64,000 bases of DNA from Ophiothrix spiculata (taxonomy: Eukaryota; Echinodermata; Ophiuroidea; Amphilepidida; Ophiotrichidae). Numbering within the stretch: the stretch's first letter is position 1; each line of letters begins with the position of its first letter. This document shows positions 46,611 through 59,354 of the stretch, one piece after another. The position numbers and the translations under genes were made by a program. The stretch lies in the NCBI GenBank assembly GCA_000969725.1, contig JXSR01S047480.1. The stretch is one strand, 5' to 3'. The notes under the pieces are model-generated. The model made no database searches. It was not told the origin of the DNA and saw only the letters and a list, made by a program, of their open reading frames with translations.

Positions 46611-47429
46611 TTTAGTTCCTTAACTTCTTGATTTCAAACTATTCAAAGTAAACCACCCTCCCTGTAGACCAAAAGAGAATATACAAACATTACTCCCTTT
46701 CAATGTTAATGCATAAATCTTTTTACCAACAAAATCATTTTCTAGAATATAATGCAGTAGACAACTACCAATTTAATTCAATTACTACCAATTTGATTAC
46801 CCAAAGTACTTTAGATATTCTCATTTGCTGATGATTACACATCATAATACGGATGCATGGAGCTCAAGATTATTCCTCTGAGCAATGCATATTTTTCCTC
46901 TTTCCAAGACATGTTTTCGTCCTTAATATGAAAATATTTATACAGGAAATAACATAATTTTAAAGAGAATTTAGGGAGTGATAAATATTTATACCACTGG
47001 AATGAGGAAACCTTATGTAAATGGTAACTTATTTCTCCATGTTTTTCTTTTTGACAAAAAGTGGTGATAATGACACATTTTTGATACAGAACGGGTGATA
47101 TGAACATTTTCTATGTTAATTTAACCCTTTGGATGCAATAGAACACCTCAGTGTTTAAATGAACAGAGAGAATGTATTTGATTTTCAAAAATATATTACA
47201 AATATAAGGAGTTTAATAATTTCAAAGTTCTTGCTATGAGTGAGTAGTAAAACATCCCAGTTGTATTGTCTGAAAGTGTAAAGGCAATTTAACAAACACT
47301 GTTTCCAGGAGCTATGGTCATTTATAGTAACAGTTTTTAACAAATAAAACACACACTAACATTTGTCTACTGATGCTATTTTCTGTCACATGGTGACCAA
47401 AAAGGGTGGTTAAAGCTACCTTATAACTT

Positions 47430-47840
47430 CAATACTGATAACAATTTATTTAGTATCATACGGTAGCCAAGGGTCTCTCCTATTGGTTCATAGCAAAACA
47501 ATCACAATCAATTGAGGTGTTACGTATTTATGACGTCATAAAGTATGACTAATCTGAAAATTGTAATTTTCTAGAAAAAATGTGAAAAATAAAATTTTGC
47601 TATAAAAATTTCCAAATATCAGTATTTCATGGATGTTTTTGCTAACACTTTTAACATTTCGTGTAAGTTTTAGAACCAGAGCATTTTGATATTTTTCAAA
47701 TGGCAAATTAAAAATATGCATAGTGAAAACAATAAAACCCACCCCACATAAAAACTTTTATGGCTTATCTTCCCCTAGCTGTGGGAGTACCCTCCAAATA
47801 ATTTAATCAGAATGACTGCAATGAATTAATTTATAGTTGC
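47430..47840. mobile_element. Diverged relative of the 55.3-kb TTAA element (copy B)
   Basis: Second copy of 43,230-43,640, carried along by the 4.2-kb duplication, so it does not represent an independent insertion. Confidence 0.5.
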
Positions 47841-48414
47841 TAAAATGCCCAATCAAATGTTCAAACCAACAGCTTTCAGGATCTAGGATTTTGATTTCAT
47901 TAAATTCAAACTCATATCTACTGGCTCTGTGATGTACATAGACGGCCAATTCTGCTGGTCCTAAATTGGAGCGAGAATGTTGTTGAGGTCTTTTCCATAG
48001 AGGTTGTGAGGTTTCACCAATATACAATTTTTTCCGCACACTAAATTCCATATATAGTTCATTTCAGAGTTGTTTTTCTTCGTTCGCGGGGTTTTTCTTT
48101 CCGACGCTTGTTGTTAAGGCCTTCTGCGTACTGATGCAGTTATTTACGCACGTATTTGCAGAGCGTGATTTGTTGATTTCGCTTGTTTACGCTCACGCTG
48201 TTAGCGCGCGCGTTATGAGTGGCGTACTTGACACGATTTGAACATAAAAACAACTTTGAGAGATAGTATACCACACACTTAAACGGCCTTTTGGTTGTCT
48301 ATTTCTACTAGGGTGAACCAAAGATTGCCGGATAATGTTTGTTGGTTTGAAATGGGTGGCAAAGTTATATTCCTTGGGGAAACAAAACCCCAGTAGTGGA
48401 GGCGTTAGAGTCAA
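47841..48414 (-). pseudogene. Penelope-like GIY-YIG fragment (copy B)
   Basis: The same remnant as copy A. Its upstream part reads 'KEYNFATHFKPTNIIRQSLV' then 'HPSRNRQPKGRLS', the linker that precedes GIY-YIG in Penelope-like elements. The nuclease part then reads 'KLYIGETSQPLWKRPQQH'. The parts are separated by the CpG-rich block. It is broken; the domains before the linker are missing. Confidence 0.8.
48075..48240. other. CpG-rich block inside the GIY-YIG fragment (copy B)
   Basis: Duplicate of 43,890-44,060, essentially unchanged. Confidence 0.5.
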
Positions 48415-48499
48415 CCTGTCACATGCCTGGGACAGAACAACTTGATAAAGACACTTCCTCGCAAGATGATGTCATCTCAAACATCTGATGACGTCAATT

Positions 48500-49439
48500 C
48501 CATCTAGAAACAAGGTCTACATCACAACCCAGCTGAAGGGCGATGGTTTTGCTTGCAACATTTTTTTTTCCAAGTAAGTATGTCTGGTTGTCTAGATTTA
48601 AATAATATCTGAACTTACAGTATGAGACATTATTTTCTGATGTATATACTGTTCCGTATATAGAATTACACATTATACAGGGTATCACATATGACACGCA
48701 GAATAATCTATATCAATATTGGATATCTGATTGATTTAGGTGATTATTTCAATTTTGAATAATCATTTATTTGATACAAAGTATTTGAAACTTTGTCAAA
48801 TAGTTAGAAAATCAAACTGTCTCTTTTAATAAGCATATTTTACAGCATTCCATTACATCATGAGTAAGCATACAAAATTATGCTAAGCTACAATCTAAGT
48901 AACAAAATTTACTGCTGATCACATGAAACTGATACAATTGCAGTATCTTTTTGTAAGCTCTTATTTATCCAATTAATCTTAACCGTCTTGTTTCAAAGGT
49001 TGAATAAATTTGTTTTAGCGCTACTAGATATAATCAGTCATGTTTAGAAGTACCAAGGAGCTTCGAGCACATAAACAAAATTGTGTAGACTGATAAGCTT
49101 TTTAAAAACCAATTTGATGTTTTCAGCTTGACATATTTTTCATAATATTTTAGTTGTTACATTTGGTAACTTCTTAAAATTCAAAAACATATAAAATAAC
49201 ACATAATGTCATTTCAATGTTGAAAAACTAAAAGGTTAGAAACTTCAAAGGCTAAAAGTTTCTTCAGGGCTATGATGATATTCATGCACTTAATTTAAGC
49301 TTCAGATTAATATGAACAAAGAATGAAGAAAAAAAACACACCCACAATATCAGCACTCTGATAACAGTTAAAATACATGATATTCTAGCTGTTTAACCAA
49401 TATTTTGTTGGGTAAAAAATGCATAGTAATGAGCCTGTA
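48500..49439. other. Noncoding part of the 4.2-kb repeat
   Basis: AT-rich sequence between the GIY-YIG fragment and the minisatellite, the same as 44,315-45,256. The 67-codon minus frame (48,494-48,697) is not recognised. Confidence 0.5.
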
Positions 49440-50212
49440 CATGGCTTGAAGTTTCCTGAAACCAGTTCCAGCAGGTTCTTATAACAGTTATTAACTGAAA
49501 TTGATCTTTCCTGAAACCTCTTCAGTGATAACCTAAATTGGAAGTTTCCTAAAACCTTTTCAGCCTGTTTGTAATAATAACCCTAACCGGAAGATTCCTG
49601 AAATGCCTTCAACCTGTCCTTAATAGTAACATTACATGAAGTTTTCAGAAACCTCTTCAGCCTGTTCTTAATAATAACCTAATTTGAAATTTCCTGAAAC
49701 CTATTCAGCCTGTTCAAAATAATAACCTAAATTGGAAGTTTTCTGAAACCTTTCAGCCAACCTGTTCTTCACCATAACTGAAGTTGAAGTTTCTTGAAAC
49801 CTCTTCATCCTGTCCTTAATACCTAATTTGAAATTTCCTGTAACTTTTCAGCCAAGCTGTTCCTAACAATAACTGAAGTTGAAATTTCCTGAAACTTCTT
49901 CAGCTTGTGTGTACTTAATGATAAATGAAATTGAAGATTCCTTAAACCTCTTCAGCCTGTTTTCCTGAAACCTCTTCAGCCTGTCTTTAATAATAATAGC
50001 ATAAATTGAAGTTTCCTGAAACCTTTCAGCCCAGCTGTTCCTAACAATAACTGAAGTGCACATTTCCTGAAACCTTTTCAGCTTGTCTGTTCTTAATGAT
50101 AAATGAAATTCACGTTTCCTGAAACCTCTTCAACCTATTCTAAATAATAATCAAAATTGAAGTTTCCTGAAACCCCTTCATTCTCATATTAATTATAAAT
50201 ATTGAGGTTTCC
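49440..50212. repeat. Minisatellite, ~48-bp unit, part 1 (copy B)
   Basis: Same family and unit order as 45,257-46,030. The last ~275 bp correspond to the window start. Confidence 0.9.
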
Positions 50213-51039
50213 AGCAAGGCCCAAAAGTATTTGGGTCAGTAGGTTGATATTTTTTTTCTTTTTTTGAAATAATAAATTGTCAGTCATACATATTAACCAT
50301 ATATCTCAACACACTTGTATCTAATATGCCCATATGACAAATTGTTTATGCACAAATCACTTCATTTTCATCTGTTTGGGGCTTTGGAAACGTCAACCTC
50401 AGCTATACAAATTCTCTCAGACACACCCAAATTCACAAACAACCTCTTAAATGTCTGTTCAAGGTCCACTGTGGACACCTTGTTTCAAAGCATTGAAGAT
50501 CCTTTAACAGTTGTGAACAAAACAGCATACCCATAAGCCGTCATGTTGCTTTTGAATTCTACCAACACGTTCATGCCTAAATTTTTATTGCGCAACACAA
50601 GTAAACGCCAAATACGAAATATTTTATCATATTTTTATTCAAAACATATACAAGATTTTAAAATATTTAATTTTGTACAATTAAATTAAATTGAATACAT
50701 TTTCAATGTATTATTAATATTTTGCATTTTACCTGGTTGTCTTTACCCTAAATGTGCATGAATCACCCATTGAAACCTAGTTTCTGTCAAACACATTCAG
50801 GCACAATCTCTCAAACATGGAGTGCAGATAGGCAAATTTGCTACTATATACGGGGTATATATCAAGTTTCCAGCTTTTTTTTCCAACGGTTTTGAAACAA
50901 CATCTTACAGACGCCCATGAACTTCAAAAATAGTAAATTGCAAATTTTGATTCTAAAAAAAACAGCAACCAGGATTTTCTAATTTTTTGGGTCGGTTGGG
51001 AAAGGACAATCAAACATTTTTTTTATATTTTTGACTAAT

Positions 51040-51640
51040 CATTCAGCCTGCCCTTAATAGTAACCTAAATGGCAGTTCCCTGAAACGCCTTTAGTGTCAT
51101 CTTAAGGATCACAACCTAATGTGCAGTTTCCTGAAACCCCTTCAACCTCATATCAATTATTTAAATTGGAGTTTCCAAACCCCTTTAGCAAGCATGTCTT
51201 TAGTAATAGCATTAAATTGAAGTTTTCTGAAACCCCTATAGCCTGTTCTTAGTTAGAGCATGAACGTAAGATTTCGAAACCCTAGAGCCTGTTCTTATTA
51301 AGAACATAAACTAAAGTTTCATGAAACCCTTCAGCCTGTCCTTAGTACTATATAATAGCATAAATTGGACTTTCCTGAAACTCCTTCAGCCTGTCCTTAA
51401 TTAAACACATATTGAAGTTTAATGAAACCCAGCTTCAGCCTGACCTTAATAGGAGCAAAAAGTGAAATTCCCTGAACCTCAGTCTGTCCTTAATCATAGC
51501 ATAAATTTATGTTTTCTGAAACCTCTTTGCCTTTCCTTAATAATGTTCAGCATAAATTGAAGTTTCCTAAAACCCCTTCACCTTATCTTTAATATTTACA
51601 TAAATTGAAGTTTCCTGAAACCCTTTAGCCTTTCCTCAAT
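51040..51640. repeat. Minisatellite, part 2 (copy B)
   Basis: Counterpart of 1,141-1,735, with fewer of the 'gttagagcatgaac' units. Confidence 0.88.
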
Positions 51641-52063
51641 AATCACTTGTCATGTTTATCGAGTTCTGTCTACTGATGTTACTACAAGCGAATCACATTC
51701 ATGCATAATTAAAGATAATATTCCACATTCTATAATAATTAAGTAAAGCATGGTACAGATTACGTATAAGAGCTTGTGATTGACTTGATACAAATCATGT
51801 TAGCTGAGATGTTTCCAGATTTACAGCAATATTGATGCTGATTATCTGATGAAAACAATACAAAACAAAAAACGGCTTCATATAATCTGTTATTTGATAC
51901 CACAAGAAAGATCATATTTTTCTTATACCCACTGTGAAATAGAATTTACTAATCACCCTTTTATTGTGTGCAGTAATGAGCTGATGTAAATAATTTGAAA
52001 CCCAAACTTGAGATCTGGTCTACCTGCAGTGCAAGTGACCCAAAAATTGTCATGTTAAATACT

Positions 52064-52349
52064 AGGGCAAACTACACAAGAGCTTGGAATGTAGATTCCT
52101 GGGATGTACATCCATGCACATTCAACTCAATACGTTTGCGCGCCTCACACACTGCATGTGCGTGTACGTTGACATGGGATTTGGAGTACGCGTAGGTATA
52201 ACGCATAGGCGCAAAATCATACACGCAGTTGAATACGCAGCGTGAATCCCCATCTGGTTGACGCATCATCGTGTAGACACAATCTCTACTCCAGGAATGT
52301 ACATCGATGTACATGGATGTACATTCCAATCTCTCGTGTAGTTTGCCCC
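52064..52349. mobile_element. MITE with 3-bp target duplication, absent from copy W
   Basis: 286 bp flanked by ACT (52,061-52,063 and 52,350-52,352). Ends are AGGGCAAACTACACAAGAG and, inverted, GGGGCAAACTACACGAGAG, both continuing to 'ttggaatgta'. W at 2,341-2,360 shows the empty site 'ttaaatactgttgaattt'. The interior is CpG-rich ('acgcagttgaatacgcagcg') and has no frame of interest. A 3-bp duplication fits PIF/Harbinger-like or CACTA-like mobilisation; the superfamily is unresolved. Confidence 0.9.
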
Positions 52350-52694
52350 ACTGTTGAATTTAAAAAACAAAACTGCATTCCTATCCTTGTCAACTTAATA
52401 CAAATTAAAATTGCATCCAAGCACATCAAGAAATCCTCTCAGACTAAATGTCAATTTTTTTTTCTATTGATATAAAGCCTGATATTTATGAACCACACAA
52501 AGAGTTGATGAATTACACCCAAGAATCCATCACTCAAACATTAGGGCTCTGTCACATCATGGAAATAATATAAATTATTTCCATGGTCACACATTAATGT
52601 ATAGAGCAAAACATACAAATACCGTACTTAATCCCATTATTGTTTTGTTTTATATATTGTTGTTTGTCATGTGTTCACTAAAAGAACATTAAAA

Positions 52695-53842
52695 TAAGCA
52701 AATTTGAAAAATTCTGATATGCAAATGAACACAATATCTACTTGCATTTTGAGATAACCAAACATCCTTTATACACAAATTAAAGGTCTATATAGGGTTA
52801 AATATATTTTTCTTATGCAAATCTGACATCTGATTGGTATACAAATAGCAGCTGCAACTCATATTATTGCGCAATAGCTCGTACGTTAAACGGCTGTGAT
52901 TTCGTGTAAATTAAGTATTTGCTTCATTGAAAAAAAAAATACTTTCTCAAAAATTATACAATTTGACCCAAGTTTGATACCATATCCTTGTAGGAGTACA
53001 TATTGGCTATAATCGATGAGTTTTTCATGAGTGTCGCTCTTTTCTGTTTTTTCTCGTGGATTCTCGAAATGCTAAATTTGGAGTAAATTTTTGATAACGC
53101 AAATTGAAAAAAAAAACAAGATAATAGCAAATTAACACCAAATATATGTGGAAACTTACCCTGTGCATAATTGATGAGACTTTCAAAGCTATAGTTCTTT
53201 TTGTTTTCTTGTTCTCACAATTTTATTAAACGACGATTATTTTTTCACGCAACGGAAAATGTAAGGGGTAGGTAGGGGAAACATTTTTGTAGTTTCTTGG
53301 ACTTTAAGTGAACCAAGTTTGGTATCAACTTAAAGCTTATTAAATCCTGCATAAACTGACATATAAATCATTACTGTAGACCCTTGATATCTAGAGATAT
53401 GATTGTGCAAAGAAATTTTTTAAACCCAAACTGCTAAATTTTGCACGTCAATTGTCACGAGACATGTCAAACTTGAATGATTCTGGAACACAAAATCTGA
53501 AATAAATTACAAATGATTGAATCCATTAGTTGCTATCCTTAACTGATATATTAACATCATAAAGGGTCATACTTATGTATAATGTAGACTCTGTAAGTGT
53601 ACAAAGTTTGCAGGTTAACATTTTTGTCACCAAAAAAGTGTTTTTTTTGGGGAAAATCGACCAAAAATCCAAATTTTACATCAAAACGGTGTATGATACC
53701 GGATTTTTGATTAAAAAATCATAATCTTCGCTCACTTTTACCTTAGAAATGACATCTTAGACCTTCAACATGGTTTATTTCACCAAGATATTATTTTTTT
53801 CACACTTTGGCAGTGAAACCTAAGTCAAATCTGAAACCATGT
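52695..53842. other. B-specific segment (no counterpart in W)
   Basis: ~1.15 kb replacing ~0.57 kb of W. No terminal repeats, frames or tails were recognised. Either side could be the derived state. Confidence 0.6.
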
Positions 53843-54487
53843 CATATATGCTTCCATAGCAAGGGAGATAGGTATGGCAAACCATATGGGAAATGATGTA
53901 GCACCATAAGGTACTATTTACAAAATGTTGATTGAGTTGTGTAGGCAACTTAACATAAGGATACCAGATTGGAAGAAAGCCATGATTTTAAAAAGTTCCA
54001 TTTCAATTCAAAAGTTCAATTCTCACTATAGCAATTGATATATAAAAATTCAAACTCAATTTTAACCATTCAATATGAGAAAATGTTTGTAGAATAAACT
54101 ATTACTGAGTTATCATATTTAATCATCAAGGTTTTCATCAGCTATCATCTTTGCTAGAATAATATTTGGCAGAAGATTTTCTGTTGTAAAATTTGATCAC
54201 CTTGATCAATATCAACAAGTAATTAGGTGTCATTTTAAACCTTAGAAAATGCTGTAACAGATGAAATTGTAAAATCAAAATTAATATTATCTGCAAAGTC
54301 CAGCCTTTCCGGGAGAGCTATCACATATTATCCATACTACATCACTATGTGTGTATCACCCCCATCAGCTATATCTTTAATGAGTCTCACAAGGTAGACA
54401 TCTAAATGACATTGACAAAACTAACACATTACCCTGGAGATTTATTTCTGACATTACATCTGATTATACCGAGAAAAACCCATGGCT

Positions 54488-54583
54488 ACGGAATTATAAA
54501 TGGGGCAATTTAGTATGAAATTACTCAATTTGACAAATAGAGTTCATTGGCCACAAATGGCAGTAGAAGCCTAGGAATTTAGA
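54488..54583. promoter_or_regulatory. Candidate conserved noncoding island, copy B (W: 3,890-3,984)
   Basis: One difference in ~95 bp between the copies, flanked by more diverged sequence. It contains 'ttcattggccacaaatgg' (CCAAT-like, inverted). Role inferred from identity only. Confidence 0.25.
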
Positions 54584-54908
54584 AGGGAGGAGGTTGAAAA
54601 TGGTGTGTAAGAACTTTGACATAATTGTGGTAGAACCTTACAATTTAATGGACTGGGATTTAAAGGTCTTGTTTAAGGGAGGGGGGAGAGAGAAGGTATC
54701 TTGAGGACAATGTACTTCCTCCTCCCTACATTCAGAAGTTACAAAAATATGCAAATAATACTTTAATATTAACTTCGTTTGAGCAATTTGTTCTATACTC
54801 TTTGCAAGAGTATCCCCCTGTCAAATTGTCTATTCCCCGACTATGATTAGACACTTTGTTATGGCACTTTAAAATTTTGGGAAAAGTATACATTAGGTCC
54901 GATCCAAA

Positions 54909-54965
54909 CCTTAACCCTAACCCTACCCCTAAACCCTAACCCTAAAATAAAACCTTACCCTAAAA
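54909..54965. repeat. Interstitial telomere-like repeats, copy B
   Basis: CCCTAA units ('ccttaaccctaaccctacc', 'taaaccctaaccctaaa'), counterpart of 4,283-4,331. Unit number and order differ slightly from W. Confidence 0.8.
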
Positions 54966-55309
54966 TATTGGTCCAAATTCTGATATATAGGTTTTTTCTG
55001 AAATGTTCCTTATCACAACACAACAGGTCTACTTTGCTGAGGAGAAGATAACATATAAGTAGGATTTGTTTTTAAATCAGAAGTGATAACCAGTTTCAAA
55101 ATCATTCTTCAAAATTTGTATAAGAAATCCAGAATTTAGACTAGTGTCACCAGTTTTCCGCAATACGGAAAAAACGGAAAGAGGTCAACGGAAATGAATA
55201 AAAAGTAAAAAAAGGAAAATCGTGGAAACCATGATTTGCATATGAAAAATTAAATTAAATAAGTTTTATGAGTATCCAACAACATAAATCAAAATAAAAC
55301 AACAATTAA

Positions 55310-55868
55310 CCCTTGTCTTACCAATGTATATTTTGTAACGTTTGTTACTAATGGGGGGGCCCCCCCCTATGAAATTTAAATTGGAGTGCTAAAAGTTGCT
55401 TTGCTTTATACCATAGTATAGGGTAGGGTCTCCTCTATCAATTGATACCAAAATAATGAAAATCGGCCAAGGCGTTACGTAATTATGACGTCATAAGTAC
55501 TTCCGAGACGGAAAAATCACGATTTTGGGCAAAAACGGCCACCAAATCAAATTTTGTCGGGTATTTTGCTTATAATGAAGGGAAATGGTGTTTCTAATAT
55601 GTTCTGTAAGTTTTAGGTGAATACCATGCAGATATTTTTCAAAATGGCGACTTAAAATTTTCTCAGGTGGCAACCACCCCCCCCTACCTTCCGACTTTGA
55701 TGAGGTACCCTGACCCCCTGAAAGTGGTACCTACGAATTTTTTTCGCTAAAATGACTGCAAAGAATGAACTTACAACTACCCAAAACCTCTAGGTCATAT
55801 TCGTTTGCGTTTTTATGCGACAGGGAATCATCCGTTCACCCCCCCCCCCCCCCTTGGTAAGACAAGGG
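55310..55868. mobile_element. TTAA element (piggyBac-like MITE), absent from copy W
   Basis: 559 bp with 15-bp perfect ends CCCTTGTCTTACCAA / TTGGTAAGACAAGGG. It is flanked by TTAA (55,306-55,309) and TTCA (55,869-55,872, one change). W keeps the single TTAA of the empty site ('caattaaacatacc', ~4,413-4,416). The CCC start and TTAA target are hallmarks of piggyBac. Internally there are a G7C8 run (55,353-55,367), a CRE-like TGACGTCA and a C16-type run near the right end. No transposase. Confidence 0.92.
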
Positions 55869-56424
55869 TTCAACATACAATCATCATACATTTTAAATCT
55901 TGAGTGCAATTCTAATGACAGTGAAAATAATTGGTAGAATCCCTGTTACGATAACTATTTGGCACGACCCACACTACCAAGACAGCCGAAAATGTACATG
56001 ATATTTTTATCACGGAAAAGAACAAAGAATTCAACTTTTAGAACACGGTAAATATTCCAGCCTAATTAAGGCATACTCTTAGTTTAAACCATGCAACGAG
56101 TGTATACCTTCCTTTATGGATATGATACAAGACAACAATTTTCAGCAGCATCGATCATGGTGAAATATTTGTTTAAAAACATACTGCTGTTAAACAGTAT
56201 CAACCTTGGAACTCAGAATTAGACTGTTGAGGATGGTGATGGGTCAGGGGGATGTGTATTACCGAAATATACAAAATAAAAAGTGAGTGTTATTGCTCAA
56301 TTTAAACAAATTTTGAAGTATCAACCTTTTATCTCAGTAAAATTACTATTTGATTGATTTATTGGTTATCAGTGTATGGTCTTACTTGTGTTTAAGGTGT
56401 ACTCAACATTAAAACACATGGCAA

Positions 56425-56675
56425 CCATGAAAGTCATTAGTTATCTATACTCATGGGTCATGGGCCGTCTTGCTCCATATCAGCTGCAAGTAGATTGCAA
56501 AGTAATTAGCCATAAAATAATCATCGCACTGTGAGTGATTATGAGATACTTCTTTATCAATTACATTGAGAAGCCTTGCTCTACTATGTAGTGACTTGTT
56601 TATTTTAATGAAATCATCTCAGGATTAACGAGTTTGTCATGCCAGTGTTGCATTTTGCTTTAAATATACTATAGC
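56425..56675. promoter_or_regulatory. Candidate conserved noncoding island, copy B
   Basis: Counterpart of 4,968-5,217. The first ~120 bp differ at one position only. See that entry for motifs. Confidence 0.35.
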
Positions 56676-57035
56676 AATTATTAGAAACTTTTATAGTTGA
56701 TTTGCGTCTAAGTTTTATTGCCAGATATTCAGTGGACTGCCTTATATTTTGATCTGTAAATGGAGAAAGAAATTGTGACATTTTACCTATCATTCGAAAG
56801 CTGAGATTATAGAGAATTAAAATAAATCAAAAAGCTAAATTTGTGACTTTCCATTCATTTTGCCCGAGCACTCCTCATATTCTTCATAATATCCTACTTC
56901 ATGGACCTTAAATATAAGTCGTAAAGGAGTAATGTAAAAATAATGTGAACAAATTAAAAGAATTTCCTTTAATATTTTTTCCTTTTTTAATAATAAATTT
57001 AAATTTAGACTATTAAATTTACCCTATCCTAGTCC

Positions 57036-57097
57036 ATCTAGATGGACCTCACAAGCGACTTCCGAAATTCGCGTTCGCTTGCGAGGTCCATCTAGAT
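57036..57097. repeat. Hairpin with 23-bp arms, absent from copy W
   Basis: Arms 57,036-57,058 and 57,075-57,097 pair with one mismatch around a 16-base loop. The outer part 'tccatctagatgga' is itself palindromic. Near-repeats 'accctatcct' and 'accttatcct' flank it. W has unrelated short sequence at this point. Confidence 0.8.
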
Positions 57098-58149
57098 TAA
57101 CTACCTTATCCTTACATACATATTTGAGTGAATAAACTATGCCATATTGTATTTATGGTTCCTTGTCTAATTATTTTTGGATGTATTCATATGATGATAG
57201 ACTGGATAAAAATTGTAAATAAAAAAGAAAATTAAGAAAAATATATACCTCTGCATATTGAAGTAATTTATTAGGTGAAGATTACAACAAACCTCATGGG
57301 ACATCAGGTCAATTAAACTGTGGTAATCAGCCATTGAAAGTACTGTAAAAGCATTACTTTTGGTTCATGAACATCTTGTTAGAAGATAAAATACAGTTAG
57401 AAAAAATCCACTCTAACAAATGTACTTAAAATTGAAGAAATAAAAATGTTATTTGCAAAAACAGAACCAAAAATGGTTCTGTATCATAATTTGGGGGCCA
57501 ATTTTGATGCTTTACAAACCATGTTTGTGTCTTTAGAAAGAAAATCTAATAAGGTTCTTCTGTGAGGACTCTAGAACCCTTTTTAGCCTTTACATAAAGA
57601 CCTGATGCTTAGCAGTTATTCTTTTGTAGACTTTGGTCTAAAGCAGTACTGGTCTAAAGGATCAATTTAATTAGAATATGCAAACAAAATTTTACATTTT
57701 GAGTTCATGGATAAAGTGTTTTTCTTTTAGCAACTTTTCCAGATGATTCTTTAAAAGTAAAAATCATGCATGTGTAGTGTGTGTACTTTACTTCATTCTT
57801 AGCATATAGTAAAAAAGCCTGCAGCTTCTTGTTAAAGTACAATTCATTCTCTGATGAATTTGTTTACTGGCCACTTATGGCATTGTTCTTAGGTTAGAAT
57901 TATCTACAAAGTCCATATGTAAAGGTTCAATATTTACTTTTAAAACCACCGTTTAGAGGGAAATGGTGTGGTCAAATCATATGGAATTACAGTCAGAAAG
58001 GTTTATCAGCCTAAATAGTGCACAATATAAATCACATGTATTTTTATATCACAAAAGATTAACTTTTATGATAAAGGTTTTCACTATTCATCTACTGGTA
58101 ATAAAGATATGAAATCATAACTGTGTGCTGCCTGTTGTTGAACAGTGCC

Positions 58150-58392
58150 TTGATAAGATATACCTCTATTACTTTGTACTCTTGATAAGAGTATTGATAA
58201 TATTGTATATACATTGCTATCTACTGCTGATAAGAATACCGATGCCCCACTACTTTGCTATCTTCCTCTGATAAGAATACTGAAGCCTTACATTGTTATC
58301 TACTGTTGATAAGAGTACAAATGTTACACAAAATTGCTATCTACTGAGTACTGAATCTGACTACATAGCTATCTACTGCTGATAAGAGAACT
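58150..58392. repeat. Degenerate ~60-bp tandem array, copy B
   Basis: Counterpart of 6,575-6,845, with units sharing 'ttgctatctactgctgataa'. Confidence 0.75.
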
Positions 58393-59354
58393 AACCCAAC
58401 AGGCACGTTCAACATTGAAATTTCAATTCCAGGGTTGAAAAGTGAAAAAATATTTCAACCTAAAAATTACTTATTTATTAGGTTTTGAACATGACCCAAA
58501 TGTAATTTCAAATGTAATTTCCATTTGTACTGTAGTAGATGACATGAGGGTCACAATTCTCTTATCTTAAAATCTATCTGAATAATAAACAAAACAAGGA
58601 TTAATTCATTAAAAAGAGTTAATTGGATATAAAAGAATATGAAGACTTCTAATCTTTAAGACAGATATGCCATAAAAGGTGACATAAAGTATAAATCCCT
58701 TCTCATTCAAATGTCATATAAAAGTACATGTACTAACATTTATATTAGAAAATGTTATGCCATAAAAGACACATGAAAGAATTGTACAACCAAATTGCCA
58801 ATTTAATTTATTAGACATTTTGTTTTACTAACTAGTATAAAATGCAAAAATTCTATTTTAAGGATGCCTGACAGCCAAGAAGGTAAACTGGTATAACACA
58901 TTTCATATTTTCTCTACAATTCTATAAATGTTTCACAGCCAAGGTGCCAGCTATTTACCAAAATTAGGTCAAGAAGATAGATTTACAAAGCAATTTACAA
59001 AGTAAATTCTCACCTACGAACATCACGATTACAAGTCCCCTTGGCCACAAGTTTCCAAAATTCAAGTGGTTTGTAGAAGTGTAATGTTCCTACAATAGCT
59101 GCCATATAAAGACTTTCATTATAGGCGTTATATAGTGTGTACTGAACATGTATAAAATATATAAAACAGATGTTTCCGAATTATAGGTTACAATCCAAAT
59201 AGGAATTGAGGTCTTTACTTCAGCAAAGATAGGCTAATTTGTGTCACAAATGTAGCTTATTTTGCTGTAGAAATCAACTTATCGTACCGATTATGTCAGA
59301 ATATTAGAGCAAAATTATTAACAACACATTGTAGATGTTACCTTGTAAATTCGA

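Larger units (their letters stand above)
46611..50648. repeat. 4.2-kb direct repeat, copy B part
   Basis: Partner of 42,412-46,465. It continues without a break into the long W/B duplicated segment, so this copy is the one with intact context. Confidence 0.93.
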
